Shown here one piece after another: positions 35,856-48,524 of a DNA stretch of 64,000 bases; the first letter of the stretch is position 1, and the number at the start of each line of letters is the position of its first letter. Position numbers and translations under genes: made by a program. This DNA is from Rhynochetos jubatus (Eukaryota; Chordata; Aves; Eurypygiformes; Rhynochetidae), in the NCBI GenBank assembly GCA_027574665.1, contig CM050654.1:42413722-42477721 (forward strand), given 5' to 3'. The notes below the pieces were generated by a model, which was given only the letters and a program-made list of their open reading frames with translations, made no database searches and was not told the DNA's origin.

Positions 35856-38465
35856 GTAAGCTTCCTGCTCAGCCCCAGGTACGCGCAGACGTGGCACGGG
35901 ATGAGATGCTTGGTTTCACGTCTGATCTGTGGAACAATGCTTCCAACTAATGTTTATTTACCTAAGCTGTAGACAGACTCTGAATAATCACATACAGTTG
36001 TCAAGGAGAAAGATAATTTTCCTTTAAATAAATAAGCAGCAGAGATTGGAAAGCTCAAAAGTGTTAAACAGAAGTACATTGTAACTCTCCAATTTGTTAA
36101 CTCTGCTGTTGAAGAATATCCCCCCTGGACTTCAAACACAGCTCGCGGACACTACAGTGCTGGCCTCACCTGGAGTTCGTGCCACGCATGGGATCCCAGC
36201 TTGGACACCAACAAAAAGCCACGAATTTAGATTTCACAGTTCAATACAATTCCTACTTAAAACTGCGGCTAAAGAAGCCTGAAGCCATGCTGAGCACGCA
36301 GCACAATTTACAGCATTAAACTCCTATCCCTGCTCATCTTGCATCACGTTGCATTTGTTGTACGAAGAAGGAAATAACAAACCCACGTGGATGGCAGGGA
36401 GGGTGGGCAGGAAAGGAGGGGAAGGATCTTTCACATCTCAGACTGCGTGAATCCCCGCCTGGGAGCCTTTGCATTTAATTCTTGTGTGTATTTGTGCCTC
36501 TGCAGCCTGGTGATGGTTATGCCACTCTACAGTAGAAAGTGGTATATTTATGCTAGATAGACGAGGGGGCTATTTCTTACCACCAGGAAGAGCAGCCCAA
36601 GCCGCAGCCCACCCCCGGGCACGCTCCTCACCGAGGGCAGAGCACAGTCCCCCGCTCTGGGGCAGAGGCAGGACTCGGGATCGGCCCTGCGGAGCACACA
36701 GCAACCCCGCTCTGCAGCTAGACCTCTGCAACGTGCCGCAGGTAACGGTTCTAATATCTTCATGGATTAGCGCCCCGGTAAAGCACAGCTTATGACAGTG
36801 TTTACACATGGTCTTAGCCGGAGTGCCACGTTCAGTGCTGCAGCGAGTCCCTCTGCGCGTGGCCATCTGCTTGCACAGAGGGGCTTTGCTCAGGGAAAAA
36901 CAAAGAGAGACCTAACACGGGGGGTCCTCCTCCTCACAGCCCCTGCCCATCCTAAACCCCTGTGAGGAAACTCCTTCCATCCCTCATCAGAGCTACTTTA
37001 AGGAAATCCTCTCAATTTCTCAAGGAAAAAAAAAGCATTTCCAGGCAGCCTCCTCTTCCAACGTGCACGCTGCCCGCCTTCTGCAGCACAGGGAGAGAGC
37101 AGAAACGGATACGAAACAATCCCCACTCCCGGTGAACAAGCCTTCTCGTTGGTGTTTCACCAACATCCAGGGGAGGGGCCGAAGAGTAAGGAGAGGTTGG
37201 TTTGACACAGGAGAGGCAGACTTCGCTACGCAAGGCGTGAGGAAGAGAGACCCAAACAGCAATGGGAAAATTCAGAAAAGATCTAGCGTTACACGTAACG
37301 TTGCAACGAGCCCTTTTGTGCACCCATGTGCGCAGAAATATTCAGACGTGTCAGCTGTCGCAGGCTCACTCTCCAGTATTCCCAGTAAAATGAAGCTAGC
37401 TTTACAGGCCCATATCGCTTCGTCACATTCGTTTTACATCTGCTTGAAGATAAGGTACCTACTGCAAAAGGACGAGCCAGAAAATCAAGCTTACACTATT
37501 AAATCAACGTATATGTGGGGAAAAAGAGGGGAAAAGATCATAAAAAATACTTTGCAAATACTGAACACCTGAGAAAATCCTAAGGAGGATTTTCCTAAGG
37601 AAAAGCTATTTTGTGTCAAAGCACCAGCTGAGAAACAGGTGGTGAAGAACACATACACACCCTGCTTCAGGGCACGGGGCGCTCCCGGCGGCTGTTGGGA
37701 AAGCAGATTCCCTGCGCGGTGTCATCGCTGCGCAGGTAGGATGCTGCGGCAGCGGATCCGAGGAGGAGGCACCGTGCCTCAGTCACCGGCGGCTGCTGCA
37801 GGGCAGGAGCCCCAGCGAGATCGACCGGTGCTCTGATCCACGATGGCAAATCCTATCCTTCCCTGTAATATTTAAGACAACGTAATTTAAGGTGTCCCTT
37901 CCATTATTCAAATGCATAAATTGCTACAGGGTGAGAAGAGAGTGAATACGGCACGGAGCAGAAACAGGGGAGCATCGGCAACGTAAAGAGGGAACGGGCT
38001 AGCTTGCCTGGTCTGAGAAAGCAGCCCCTGGAAGGATAAGGTGTACGAAATGATGCCCTGTTCGCTGACCTGCTCACGACCCGAAGTGTGTGGGTATGCG
38101 CAGGACACCAGCACTGCCACGGGGCCTGTGGGAGGGATGCCGGGAGGCGCTGGTCCCTGCTCCGGGGTGGACATCCTCTCCAGAATGGAATGATCTCCTG
38201 TCCGCACTCATGCTGGCTCAAAGAAAACCAAACTGTTACGTGGAAGAGAGGACAAAAATAGAGGAGGAAAGCGGCACACACAGGTGAGGTTAGTGGACAG
38301 AACTATATCCGGTTCTCCCAGATCCCAAGCCAACAGACGCAAAGTCAGAGTCCAATTTCACTAAACAAGACTATCTTTTTTTGGCCCAAGCATCCCAAAT
38401 CCAGCCTCTCACAGCCACACACTGTTTTGTGGCACCTCGCTCTTCCTTCTCCCCTTCCGCACAGA

Positions 38466-38598
38466 AGAATCATAGAATGGTTTAGGGTGGAAGGGACCTT
38501 AAATCTCATCCAGTGCCACCCCCTGCCATGGGCAGGGACACCTTCCACTAGACCAAGTTGCACAAAGCCTCGTCCAGCGTGGCCTTGAAGACACTGGT
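38466..38598 (-). repeat. CR1 LINE fragment (3' end, - orientation)
   Basis: Reverse-complement CR1 tail 'agaatcatagaatggttta' is followed by 'aagggaccttaaatctcatc' and 'ccctgccatgggcagggaca'. 5' truncated. Confidence 0.92.
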
Positions 38599-40265
38599 CA
38601 CTGCATCTCAGACTTGCCCTGTCTACCGTGGCCCATGTTTTATGGAGAAAGGCATGGTTTCAATGAAAATCATGCCTTGTTTGACTGGCTTGTCAAATAT
38701 TTTCCAATGAGAACAGCTGTATGCAAGAAAAAAGGTTCAACGTGAGCCTCCACTGGTCTCCTCCGCCTGCTGGTGCAGGATCTACCGCAATGGGGTCACA
38801 GCCCCCAGTACCACCACGGTTCAGACAAATAAATGGTAATGACTGCAAAGAAGCAGAGACTTGCTTAGCACTAAAAGATATCTAGAGAAAATTAAAGGAA
38901 AACATTTTGCTAGTCTCAGCCACAGGAGGACGGCCAGCCCACGAGTCCAAACGCGCTCATCTCTCTCCACTGCAAATATTGGAAGGGATTTGGAACAAAG
39001 ATAGTCATTAAATAGCAGTTTTTAAAAACCCACTGCACTTAAACCACAGGTCGGCCCCCGCGTCCTGAAGATATTTTTCACAGCAGAGGAAACTCAGAGC
39101 CATTTAACTCTCTCTTGAAATTATCTTCAAAATCTCCAAAGCAACGCTTATCATCTGGTCATACATTTGAAGCAGTTTTACCAGAGTTCTGTTACTTTCA
39201 ATTTTTTATCGGCAAATTGCTCCTTTGTTAGATACAGAAGCGAGACGACATCACTCCACCCTAGACCAGTCCCACATGTCACCACCCAGCAGGCATTACA
39301 GTGGGGGGACAGGGTCCCCTGTAGACCCAGGTGGACCTCAGGCACAACACTGCTCGCTACAGCAGCCCATTTAAAAAACAATTATCATCTTCAGAAAGGT
39401 TAAATCTAGTTACAGAGGAAATAATACAGGTGATAGCGCATTAGTAAGTGCCCAAACCCAGCTGAAAAGGCAGATGAGAGAGGAACGTGCACACGGCCTG
39501 ACTTCACGGAAATTCAGCGCGTGGAGTGTTTTGTAATGGAGCTTTGTGGGTGCTGTTGAAGATTTGAAAAACTGTCATGTTTCTCATGGACATCGGTTGT
39601 CATCTTCTGGAATGGTTTCAACACATTGTTTATTTAATCCGTACTTCCTATATATTTAAGTTTATCTAACCTATGAAAACCTTCAACATGCAAAAATTAG
39701 CCGGATATGTAACAAAAATTCTCATTTATAATATCCGAAGATATCTTTGCTGTTATCCAGGACACAGAAAGACATGGCAAATAAACCCCCCCGTGTTTTA
39801 CAGCACATCTTCAGGCTGATGAGCCTGGCTTGCGTGGACGTGCCCCGCTTTGCCTGCCTACCCGCGACGAAGGCAGGGTGTTCTAGGTGATTACTTAGGT
39901 GTACGCACGCACAATTTGCCATACACGCATACTGCTCGAAAGCTTACGCGTTGTGCTGGGACACACATGGGATGCTCGTTAAAAGATGGAAAGGAAAACA
40001 CAATTCCGAAGATTTACCATAAAGGAACGTAACTTGCTGTGGGGTTTTTTCCGTAACATCAGACAAAAACTACCAAAAGAAAATCTTCAAGCAACGTTTT
40101 CAAGCATATTTTGGGTCTAACTTTTAGAGTAGGCAATTTAAAAATAAAACACAAAGAGACCTTTTGTGATATTGGTAACGTGGCTGTTTTCAAGGTGAAC
40201 TCATCGGCCATCGTTCATGACGTACATGAAGAGTTACTGCCAGAACGCAGTGAAAGCGGTGCACA

Positions 40266-40462
40266 TCACAGAACCATAGGCTACAGGTTGGAAGGGACCT
40301 TAAAGCCCCCCCAGCCCCACCCCCTGCCACGGGCAGGGACACCTTCCATAGCCCAGGGTGCTCCCAGCCTCATCCAGCCTGGCCTTGGACACTGCCAGGG
40401 ATGGGGCACCCACAGCTTCTCTGGGAACCTGTCCCAGTGCCCCCACCCTCTGCGGGAAGAAT
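40266..40462 (-). repeat. CR1 LINE fragment, well preserved (- orientation)
   Basis: Reverse-complement CR1 3' end of about 200 bp, with 'ccctgccacgggcagggaca', 'ccagcctggccttggacac' and 'ttctctgggaacctgtccc'. It closely resembles the copy at 43861-44061 over its whole length, which indicates the same subfamily. A 129-codon plus-strand frame that runs through it is an artefact of the repeat. Confidence 0.95.
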
Positions 40463-41815
40463 TTCTTCAAATCATTGATGCTGGTTTTAATAATGGGTGA
40501 ATCTGCTTACAAAAACATCCTCGAATATCCTCCTGCCCCCCTGTTTCCACAAATCTCAAAATGGAAAACAGAATAACCTTTTTTTCCCCCCATCCTTTTC
40601 TTTTTCCAGGTGATCTGGAAATCTACTCTTTTTGTTCCTAGTGCATACTGCAGCGTTTTCCCTGCAAGGGCCGTACTGAAGCATCACCAGCAAAGCTGAC
40701 CCCGCAAACTTCTGACCTAATCAAAAGACTGAACTATTAAAAAAATATATCTGGCGCGAGACAGTTTTCACAGTAATTTCAGCCCAATATTGTCCATATT
40801 ATATTAAAGAAACGAGTTGTAAAGCACATTTAAAATAGAAGAACTATAAATATCTCACCCATTTTTTTTACTGCACTGACTGATTTCAACTAACAGCAGC
40901 TCCTACAGTTGTTGGAAAGAACAAGATTAAGCCCCCCCTGAATGAAAAGCAGAGCTGAAGCCCCTCTTCAAGGGACCACTGCCCACTTCTGCTGGAGCAT
41001 CGGGCTGGGGGCTGCGGTCCCTTTGCCGCTCCCCGGGGCGTTGGGGATGATGCTGCCCAACGCTGCCATGGTCTCCAGCTCGTGCCATGCTCGGCGCTGC
41101 TTCCCAGAGTGTTTTAGGCTTTCAACCCCAAATCCGGAGCAGCTCTGTTGTCTCCCAAGCAAAGAGACAAACGATGTAAAGTCTGTGCCGGTGCGAGCTC
41201 TCCCGCTGGCTGCGTGCCGAGCAGCGCGCCAGCAACAAGTTGCTTCAGTAAATAAGGATTTAAAGATGTTTGCAAGCTGCTCGCCTGCCCCTCATCATCC
41301 CGCTGCCATCAAATCTGACAGAACCTCAGAGAAAGCAGAGAAAGGGTGTTTTCTGAACCCCTACAGACCTACTATGGGGTGTAGCCAGAGGCATGCGTGT
41401 CCACCGTGCCTTTTCTAATGCAACACCACCTGATGAACTGAGAGAGAAAATAAAACATGATTTCCAAGTTGCCATCACCACGGGAGAGAGGGCAGGGCAC
41501 CAAAGGTGTTCCGACACACCTACCTTTTCAGCAGCGAGAGCCCGGCACGGCGGGACCCTGCGGCACGGCGGCCAAGCCTGCCGCAAGGGAAGACCTCGGT
41601 TAAATCAGCGTCCTCGACAGTATTTTTCATGTGATGCAGTATTTGTTAGATGTTCAAACCTCGCATATAATGCGTAATGCTATTAAGTAGAATATCTAAA
41701 GTACTTAAACTAATTATGCCTATTTTGTAAGATTAATTATAATTAATAATTTAACGTATTTTATCATTTAAGTCAGTATCCGTTCTGATCTTTAACTTTA
41801 GAGAGCACACTGTAT

Positions 41816-41859
41816 ACGTACCACATAATTAGGGCTTATGTATCACATAATTAGGGCTA
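41816..41859. repeat. 22-bp tandem duplication
   Basis: Units at 41816-41837 and 41838-41859 share cacataattagggct and differ at four or five positions. Each unit carries a TAATTA-type homeodomain core, so the duplication doubles a potential binding site. Confidence 0.9.
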
Positions 41860-43860
41860 AATACTAGGAAATCAGGCTAATTAGACCAAATCAAACTGAA
41901 TTATTTAAGCTTTTTTTTTATTTTAGATGTAGAATATTTAGTAATTAAATACTGATTTCATTTTCTTGTACTTGCACATCTCACTTGCCTCTCAGCCGTC
42001 CGTTACAGCGAAGCATTACAGAAGTGTTTGTCAGGGAAGCGCGGGACGGGGATCGTTTGGCAAGCGGGAAGAGCGAAGGACTGTCATTAAGGATTTAAGC
42101 GCAGTCGAGCCGCAGGGATATCCCACGCGCTAGCAACACCCAAGGCTTTCCCCCCGCCCGGCACTTTCAACAGGCCGCGTACCCCAGCATCAGTATCCTT
42201 GTCGGGGGATTTGTTAGCGCCAGCCCCTGGCTGGGGATAACTTGGAAGAGAGCATCCCCTGGGATGCTGGGGAGGAGGCTGCCCGCAGCAGCCTGTGCCA
42301 TGCCACAGCTCCCATCCAATATTTAAACTCCTTTTGATACCTGGATAACGGCACTTGGAGAGGAGAACCGTCTTTTGGCCATGGCTCAAAGCTGCTCTGG
42401 TAGAAAGCGTCTCGGACGTACGCTGTTGGCCACACTACACAGGCACAAAGCACCATATAATAAAGTCTTTCAAATAAAGCACCTTCCTGCCAAAAAAAAG
42501 CAGCGGACGTAACTGAACAATAACAGGGCTGGAGGCAAAATCCACAGTGTGAGGAAGCCCCTGCCCTAAACCAGGCTCAGCGAATTTGTAGTTCATTCAG
42601 ATATACGTGTACAGCTATAAAAACTTCTACTTTTCTACGGAGATTAATTCATTTCATTCTAATTCATCAAAAAAAGACAATAAAGCTTAGTTATGGTTTA
42701 TAGTCCTTCTCTGCCAGCTGATCTAAACCACGTATTTCTTCTAATGCTGCGCCACGGGCTGGTGTCGCATGAAAACACAACACAGCCCAGAAAACCCAGG
42801 AGTGAGCACAATAACGTCCAGATACATCCTGGCACCACACTCCACAGATCGGCTTCTGAATGATCTTTTATGGCAGAGCTTCACTGATAGGTAAGATTGG
42901 CCGAGGGCTCGGGGAAAAAGCGTTTCTGCTACTGAATTTATCAATTTTAACCAACTACGGGATTGATTTGAAAAGAAAATACATCGATAGACTGGAAAAA
43001 CAGAAAATCCTTAACGTGGCTGTGGGCAAATGAGGAAATTACTGCAAAGTAAGCAGGGGCTTGGGCTGGCAGAGGTAATCGTGCACCCCGCAACAGCGCC
43101 CTGCCCGTGCTGCCTCTGGGGAGAGATGCTGGAGCCGCCTCCTCTGCATCCCACATTCCAACACCGCTTACAGGGCAGGTGCCGCAGCCCCAGCGCTCTG
43201 CCCCAGGTTCGCACCCCAACATCCCCGGCAGCTCACGCGGGTACCCGCCCTCAAAATATAAATATTTAAAGAGTAATACGCCTAGGTGCGAGCAAGTGAA
43301 AATATTTTCCCTATCAAGGTAAATGTTAAGGGAATCCATACGAGATCAAAGGGCCACGAAATTGAAAACAATCATATGCCAAGTAGTCGGGGTCCTTTTG
43401 TACGCGTGGCATTCTCTTCTGCTGCCTTATCCAGCGCTCAGCCAAGTCAATAAAAGGAATCCCATGGACTTCAAGGGGCTTAGAGGGAGCCCGCAGTTTC
43501 GTCGTGTTTTGTTTTGAAAAATCAGTGTTCCTCTTGTTTAAAGTGCTTAGGATGAGATTTGCACACTTTGACTTTTTCCAACACTGGCTCTTGAATCAAA
43601 ATAGATTGGCTTCTGGGTGTTGGTTTTGGTTTTCTTTAAATCTCGCGCTGCAATGAGCGCAGAAAGGTGAGGAATGCGGACACGTGGAAAACCCAAGGAG
43701 CAGATGGCTCCTGCACCACGCTGACCAGAGTCCCAAGACACGAGACATAGCGGAAATTGCTCCTGAGGCCATGTTGGATGGTGAAGTCCTTTGGGGAAAG
43801 TAGCAAATAAGTATTTAATTTTAAAGAAAGACCAAGGACATGTGGTCTGACCCCGTAGTT

Positions 43861-44061
43861 CATAGAATCACAGGCTGGTTTGGGTGGGAAGGGAACTTAA
43901 AGCCCCCCCCCAGTGCCACCCCCTGCCACGGGCAGGGACACCTTCCATAGCCCAGGTTGCTCCCAGCCTCATCCAGCCTGGCCTTGGGCACTGCCAGGGA
44001 TGGGGCACCCACAGCTTCTCTGGGAACCTGTCCCAGTGCCCCCCACCCTCTGCTGGAAGAA
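43861..44061 (-). repeat. CR1 LINE fragment, well preserved (- orientation)
   Basis: Begins with the tail complement 'catagaatcacaggctggtt' and continues through 'ccctgccacgggcagggaca' to 'cctgtcccagtgcccccc'. Near-identical in order and wording to the 40266-40462 copy 3.6 kb away. Confidence 0.95.
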
Positions 44062-44399
44062 TTGCATGAGCGCAGCATGTCCAGCAGCATCCTGGGAGGA
44101 GAGGCCACCCGTTTCATCCATCCACCCTGCTCGAGCTCCGCCTGCAGCTAACGATCGTGATTACCCGATCACCAGTTTTTACGGGCTCCACGGCAGCCAT
44201 AGGGGCTGCTGGAACGCACTGAGCTTTATTTCGCAAGCGTCCTTCAGGGTGCTTGTTAAAGAGGTATTTTAGCTGACCTTCCTTCATGCAGCTTATATTC
44301 CACACTCACACCAATTCGGTGTTTCATTTGTCTCAGCAGAAAGGACCCTGCCCCGCTCGGTTTTCTCCGGGTTGCAATCACGGCGCAACCTCAGCGTTT

Positions 44400-45500
44400 G
44401 GTTGTAAAATATGGAAAATAAATGGAGCTCAGTGCAAATAAACAATAAACATTGATTTTTATGGATTTATGCTTCTCTTGTAGCCCTGTAAACAATATCT
44501 GCGGCGTGCGATTCATGAAATTAAGCTATTTTGATTTTTTAAATAGCGTTTCCTAAATCATTATTTTATCTGTAATTTATTATACGTTTCAAACTGGCCT
44601 GGAGACATCCTCTCTCAGGGTCAGCGACACGGAAGTTTTTTTACAAGTCAATTTTCATTTACTCGTACGAAGGGAAGAGGGATTTTTTTTTCATGTTTTT
44701 CTAATCATTTTTTTTTAATACTTTGATCTGACACAGAGATCTAGGCGAAAGTGCGCAATTTCAGCTTGAAAGAGGAAATTGTTCGGTAAACCTCAAACGC
44801 ATGAGAACAGGCAGCTACCACTGAAACTGCAACACAGAGTTAGCTTTGTCTTTGGCTGCTAAATTAATCTGGTAAACCAGTGTCATATAGGGATGCTTTA
44901 TAGGGAAATGCCCTCAATCCACATCCCACGCAAAATATTTGCCTCACCTTATTTAAAACTATTTCCTACAATTAACGAACGCTGGAGAACTGTGAAATGC
45001 CAGTGCAACTTTTAGTTTTGAATTGAACAGACCCCTATGCACAGTTCAGAAAATATCGTAAATATTTGCAGATTGAAAGCATTTCACGGCAATTCCCACA
45101 ATGATAACGGCTCCGCAACTTCACGTGCAGCATAGCCACAAAGAATAATTTAACACCCATTAATAAAGGAATTTTCAGAGGAACTCGAGCTCAAATTATA
45201 TCAATCTGCCACTGTTCCAAAATAAACGCATCAGGTGGCATTTAAATGCAGGTGGCTAACCATTTTATCAGTGCACATATTTAAGCTATTAGAAATATAA
45301 TTAGAAAAATTAAATTAAACACACTTAATGCAGATTCTAATTCCAGCAACACTGTCCTTATCATTATGCCATTTTTATAGCAAATTATAAAGTATGTCTA
45401 AATTGTACAGGTTTGTTTCTGACTGATAGCTGAACTCGGATAATTAAGTTGTTAACCATGTACTTCAGTGGTCAACATGGTTATATATCTTTGTCTTATC
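44400..45500. promoter_or_regulatory. Repeat-free AT-rich block resembling a conserved enhancer
   Basis: About 1.1 kb lacks repeats and long open frames in any direction, but is rich in homeodomain-type cores (ATTTA, TAATTA, ATTAAA), octamer-like words and CAGGTGGC/CAGGTGG E-box-like sites. Such blocks in long vertebrate introns are often developmental enhancers. Conservation cannot be judged from one sequence. A 9-bp inverted repeat (taaccatgt / acatggtta) lies at 45453-45483. Confidence 0.25.
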
Positions 45501-48342
45501 ACTACCCCTCCTCCTTGTTTCCCCAGATCTCAGGGGAAGCAGATGAATGGCACTTGACACTACCCACCTACACAGCCGACTGATTAGACATAGTCCTGTA
45601 CCACAGGTACACTCAATTATGTGCTTTTCTGAGATTCAAGCATTTCCTGAAGCTGGGAGTGTTGAAAACTGTTTATTTGATGCATTTTGCAGCCGAGGAA
45701 AACTGCAACGAAACATCCTTTAAACTTCCCCTGCTAGTCTCTCACCCCGGCATCAGGCCGGCTGGAAGGGGATTTATTTCGTTAGGGAGAAAAATAGTAA
45801 ATCCTCTCTACCCCAAGTAATTAAACCCCCTCAGAGCACACCCACGCCCGAGGCACGCACTATTAAACCCTGCGCAAGCGGCCTGCCCTCCCACAGAAGT
45901 TGGTCTCCAGCACCGAGGTCCGGCGGATAGGTGGGCGCGAGGGTGCCCAGCGCCGGGAGCTGCTCCGGGGATGCATCCCTGCCCCACCGCCTGCCCCCCA
46001 CCCGGGAGCCATCAGCCGAGTGTCGTACAGCTGGACCTCGAGCCCAGGGCTACCCAGGATTTCATTCTTCCAGCCAGACAGGCAGCCAAGGCCTGGTTTG
46101 CTTTTCCCACTTCCCTGACTAATTAATGTAACTTCAGGGAAACAAAAATACAGTTAATTTACCGGTGGGTTCAATCAATAAATAGCAAAATACAGACACA
46201 GGTGTATACATATAAAAAGAAAAATCTGGATTGCAATTCTCCTAGGAAAGCAACCGACATTCAGATAATATAAATGCATTTCAGCACGTGCTGAGGATTG
46301 GACGTGTAATGTGAGAGATTATTCGGAGTACATTCGAAGACAAAAAATTTGAGATAACGTGAACGCTAAGGCTAGATTTACGCACGTGTAATTTCATGTA
46401 TAAGCTTTCCCTTAAGAGAAATCCCATGGGTCTTACAGTCTCTAGGTCTCCTGGTATCCTGTTTTCATCAAAAAGACACAGCAAATGAATTAAATAACTT
46501 CCTGATTCTTAAATGTCTTATTCCAAACTCACTTTTGATAGTTCCCTTTGCAACACCTGGGTTCACCGGGTTGTTTGATACATTTTCGACATAAAAAACC
46601 AACGCAAACACATGGAAATTTTACAGAGAGACTTAACCAAGCAGCTTGCTTTACCTGCGGCCGTTATAGTGATTATTATCAATGCGAGAGCTGGGTTAAT
46701 GACACAAAATAGACTTTTTTATAGGATAGTTGCAGTCATTTCTTTTTCCATTTAACCGGCCTCTACGCTGAGCACTGTCTACACCGAGCATCAGCACGGC
46801 TGCATCGAAACAGCCACGGACCTAATGGAGTTCCACTTCATTGCTCCTAAATGATTACAAACTAAATATCCTCAGTTTAGAAGAAGAATATGTAGGGTTT
46901 TTCCCATTTGCACATGAAAGAGTAACACACGGGGTTATTTTTTCAATATGTCATCAATAAAGATTTTGACATTGTAACTCCGTTAAAAAAAATATTAGTT
47001 TGTTAGGTTGTTCGGGTTTTTTTTTTTTTTCCTTTTCCTCCTCCCACTGCAGATAATTTGGTGGAGAAAAACATTCCACCCGGGTCTCCATATTTATTAA
47101 CAAATTCAGTAGGATCTGCTGGCTCTCTTTAAACTTCTGAGCACAGGAAATATTTCAAAAGATACCTCCTGAAAGGAAAAGGAAGCTACTCTGCTTGGTG
47201 GGGGGGCATCACTCTCTCCCTAGAGATTTTTCCAGGACAGCGAAAACCACACACATCCATACAGGCTAGGCAAGCAGGATTAAAGAAAATCCTTTCCACA
47301 ATGCATTTTCCTGCTTTTCATTCTACGTGATCAGACTGATTTGAACTATTCTTTCTAACAAATATGTAATTATTAGCATATAAATTTAACACCTAGCTAT
47401 GCTATAATGACAATTTCTTTCTTTATTTCCATTACTTACTTAGGATGGCAAGTTATTTGTCTGGCATTATTGTTTCCTGGGTTTTATAACTGAATGTTAT
47501 TTATTCTTCGAAATATCATTAGCTTTCCTGTACCTTTAAATTTCCATTTTTGTTATCTTTAAACTCATGTTATAATATTGAGAATAATTGTCCAAATCTC
47601 CAAATCTCTTCTTTTGATACCTTGCTCTTGAGCATTTAGACCCACATTCCTTCTTTGTCTCACTTCTAGGGGAGAGCAATGCTGGACGTGTCATGGTCTG
47701 TTGTGAGACCGTGTGTCCTCCCGGCTGAACACCAGTCTCAGAGCGAGAAGAACTGGATTTCAGTCCAGAGTGAACATTGCTTTGGTGACAATTTCATATC
47801 TTGCCTAATTGTTAACTTCTGGGGGGACAGATTCTGTTTGCCCTCCCCAGGGACATCCTGGCCATGCGTAGATACTGTAGCTGCTGGTGTAGTGCAAACA
47901 GAAGTAAGAGCAGGCTCGATTGGGAACTGGAAAAGAGAACTTCGGCCAATCGCTCCATGTCCATGCATCCCTGCCGAGGAGAACTCTTCATCTAGTTACA
48001 TGTTTATAGCTTTAAGTCCAAGATGAGAAAGCTTAAGTTGATGAATCTTGCCATAAACAATGAGTGGAAGTGTCATGCTGGAGCCAACGTGCCCTGTTCT
48101 CGGGTGTCTGGCCACTGTCCATGAGCTCCTGCCCCTCAGACCACAATGGTCTGGACGCAAAGCCAACCACGCGGGAGCCTCGGCACAGCTGGGCACCTCT
48201 ACCCGTACTCACCCTCGAAGGCACATTCCTAAGAGGCTTCAGGTTGTCTACAAGCACGTCACGATGCGCTTAGCTGGGGGGTTGAAAGCTGCTCCTGTCC
48301 TACGGAGTCCGAAGCACTGACACAAGCCCACGCAAGGTTTAC

Positions 48343-48524
48343 CTGTTGGTGGAAATCGTGGCAGCCTCCGAGAAGATGCCCATACCCATGGCCTTGACAA
48401 CAAGCTCAGCTGTGGGTGGCACAGCACTAGGAGATGCATCAATCCACCCTTGCCCGTAGGCAAAGTTCTGCAGCACATGAGGCTCCCTGTTTTCCCAGGA
48501 GAAGCAGAAGTTCTGGGCTGGTAC
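48343..48524 (-). CDS. Coding exon (182 nt, phase 0-2), core exon of the minus-strand gene
   Basis: This is one of the clearest exons. A long pyrimidine tract (TTTCTTTCTGTCTCTCTGAAG) is followed by 60 codons plus two bases and a donor AACAG|GTAAAC. The peptide starts VPAQNFCFSWENREPHVL, passes through an aromatic/Gly part (NFAYGQGWIDASPSAVPP) and ends with a hydrophobic helix-like run (AELVVKAMGMGIFSEAATI). Codon third positions are varied as in coding DNA. The two left-over bases AG join the first base of 33061-32926 to give Arg. A polypyrimidine run of 15 T at 48579-48593 (plus strand) lies within 70 bases upstream in the intron. I do not recognise the family; the Trp- and Phe-rich composition points to a folded domain. 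Confidence 0.75.

Larger units (their letters stand above)
33062..48342. other. Presumed long intron (about 15 kb)
   Basis: The longest gap between exons. It holds four CR1 fragments (34109, 38466, 40266, 43861), the 22-bp duplication at 41816-41859, the weak plus-strand exon candidate near 35.8 kb and the AT-rich enhancer-like block 44400-45500. A GC-richer patch at 47680-48340 yields overlapping chance frames. The phase fit across it suggests no obligatory exon is missing, though exons whose length is a multiple of three could be. Confidence 0.5.

Noticed and set aside
37063-37572. 169-codon plus-strand open frame
   Set aside because: No start context, domain or splice signals; mixed composition typical of chance.
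40111-40500. 129-codon plus-strand frame
   Set aside because: Runs through an antisense CR1 fragment; the same peptide words recur in the CR1 copy at 43.9 kb.
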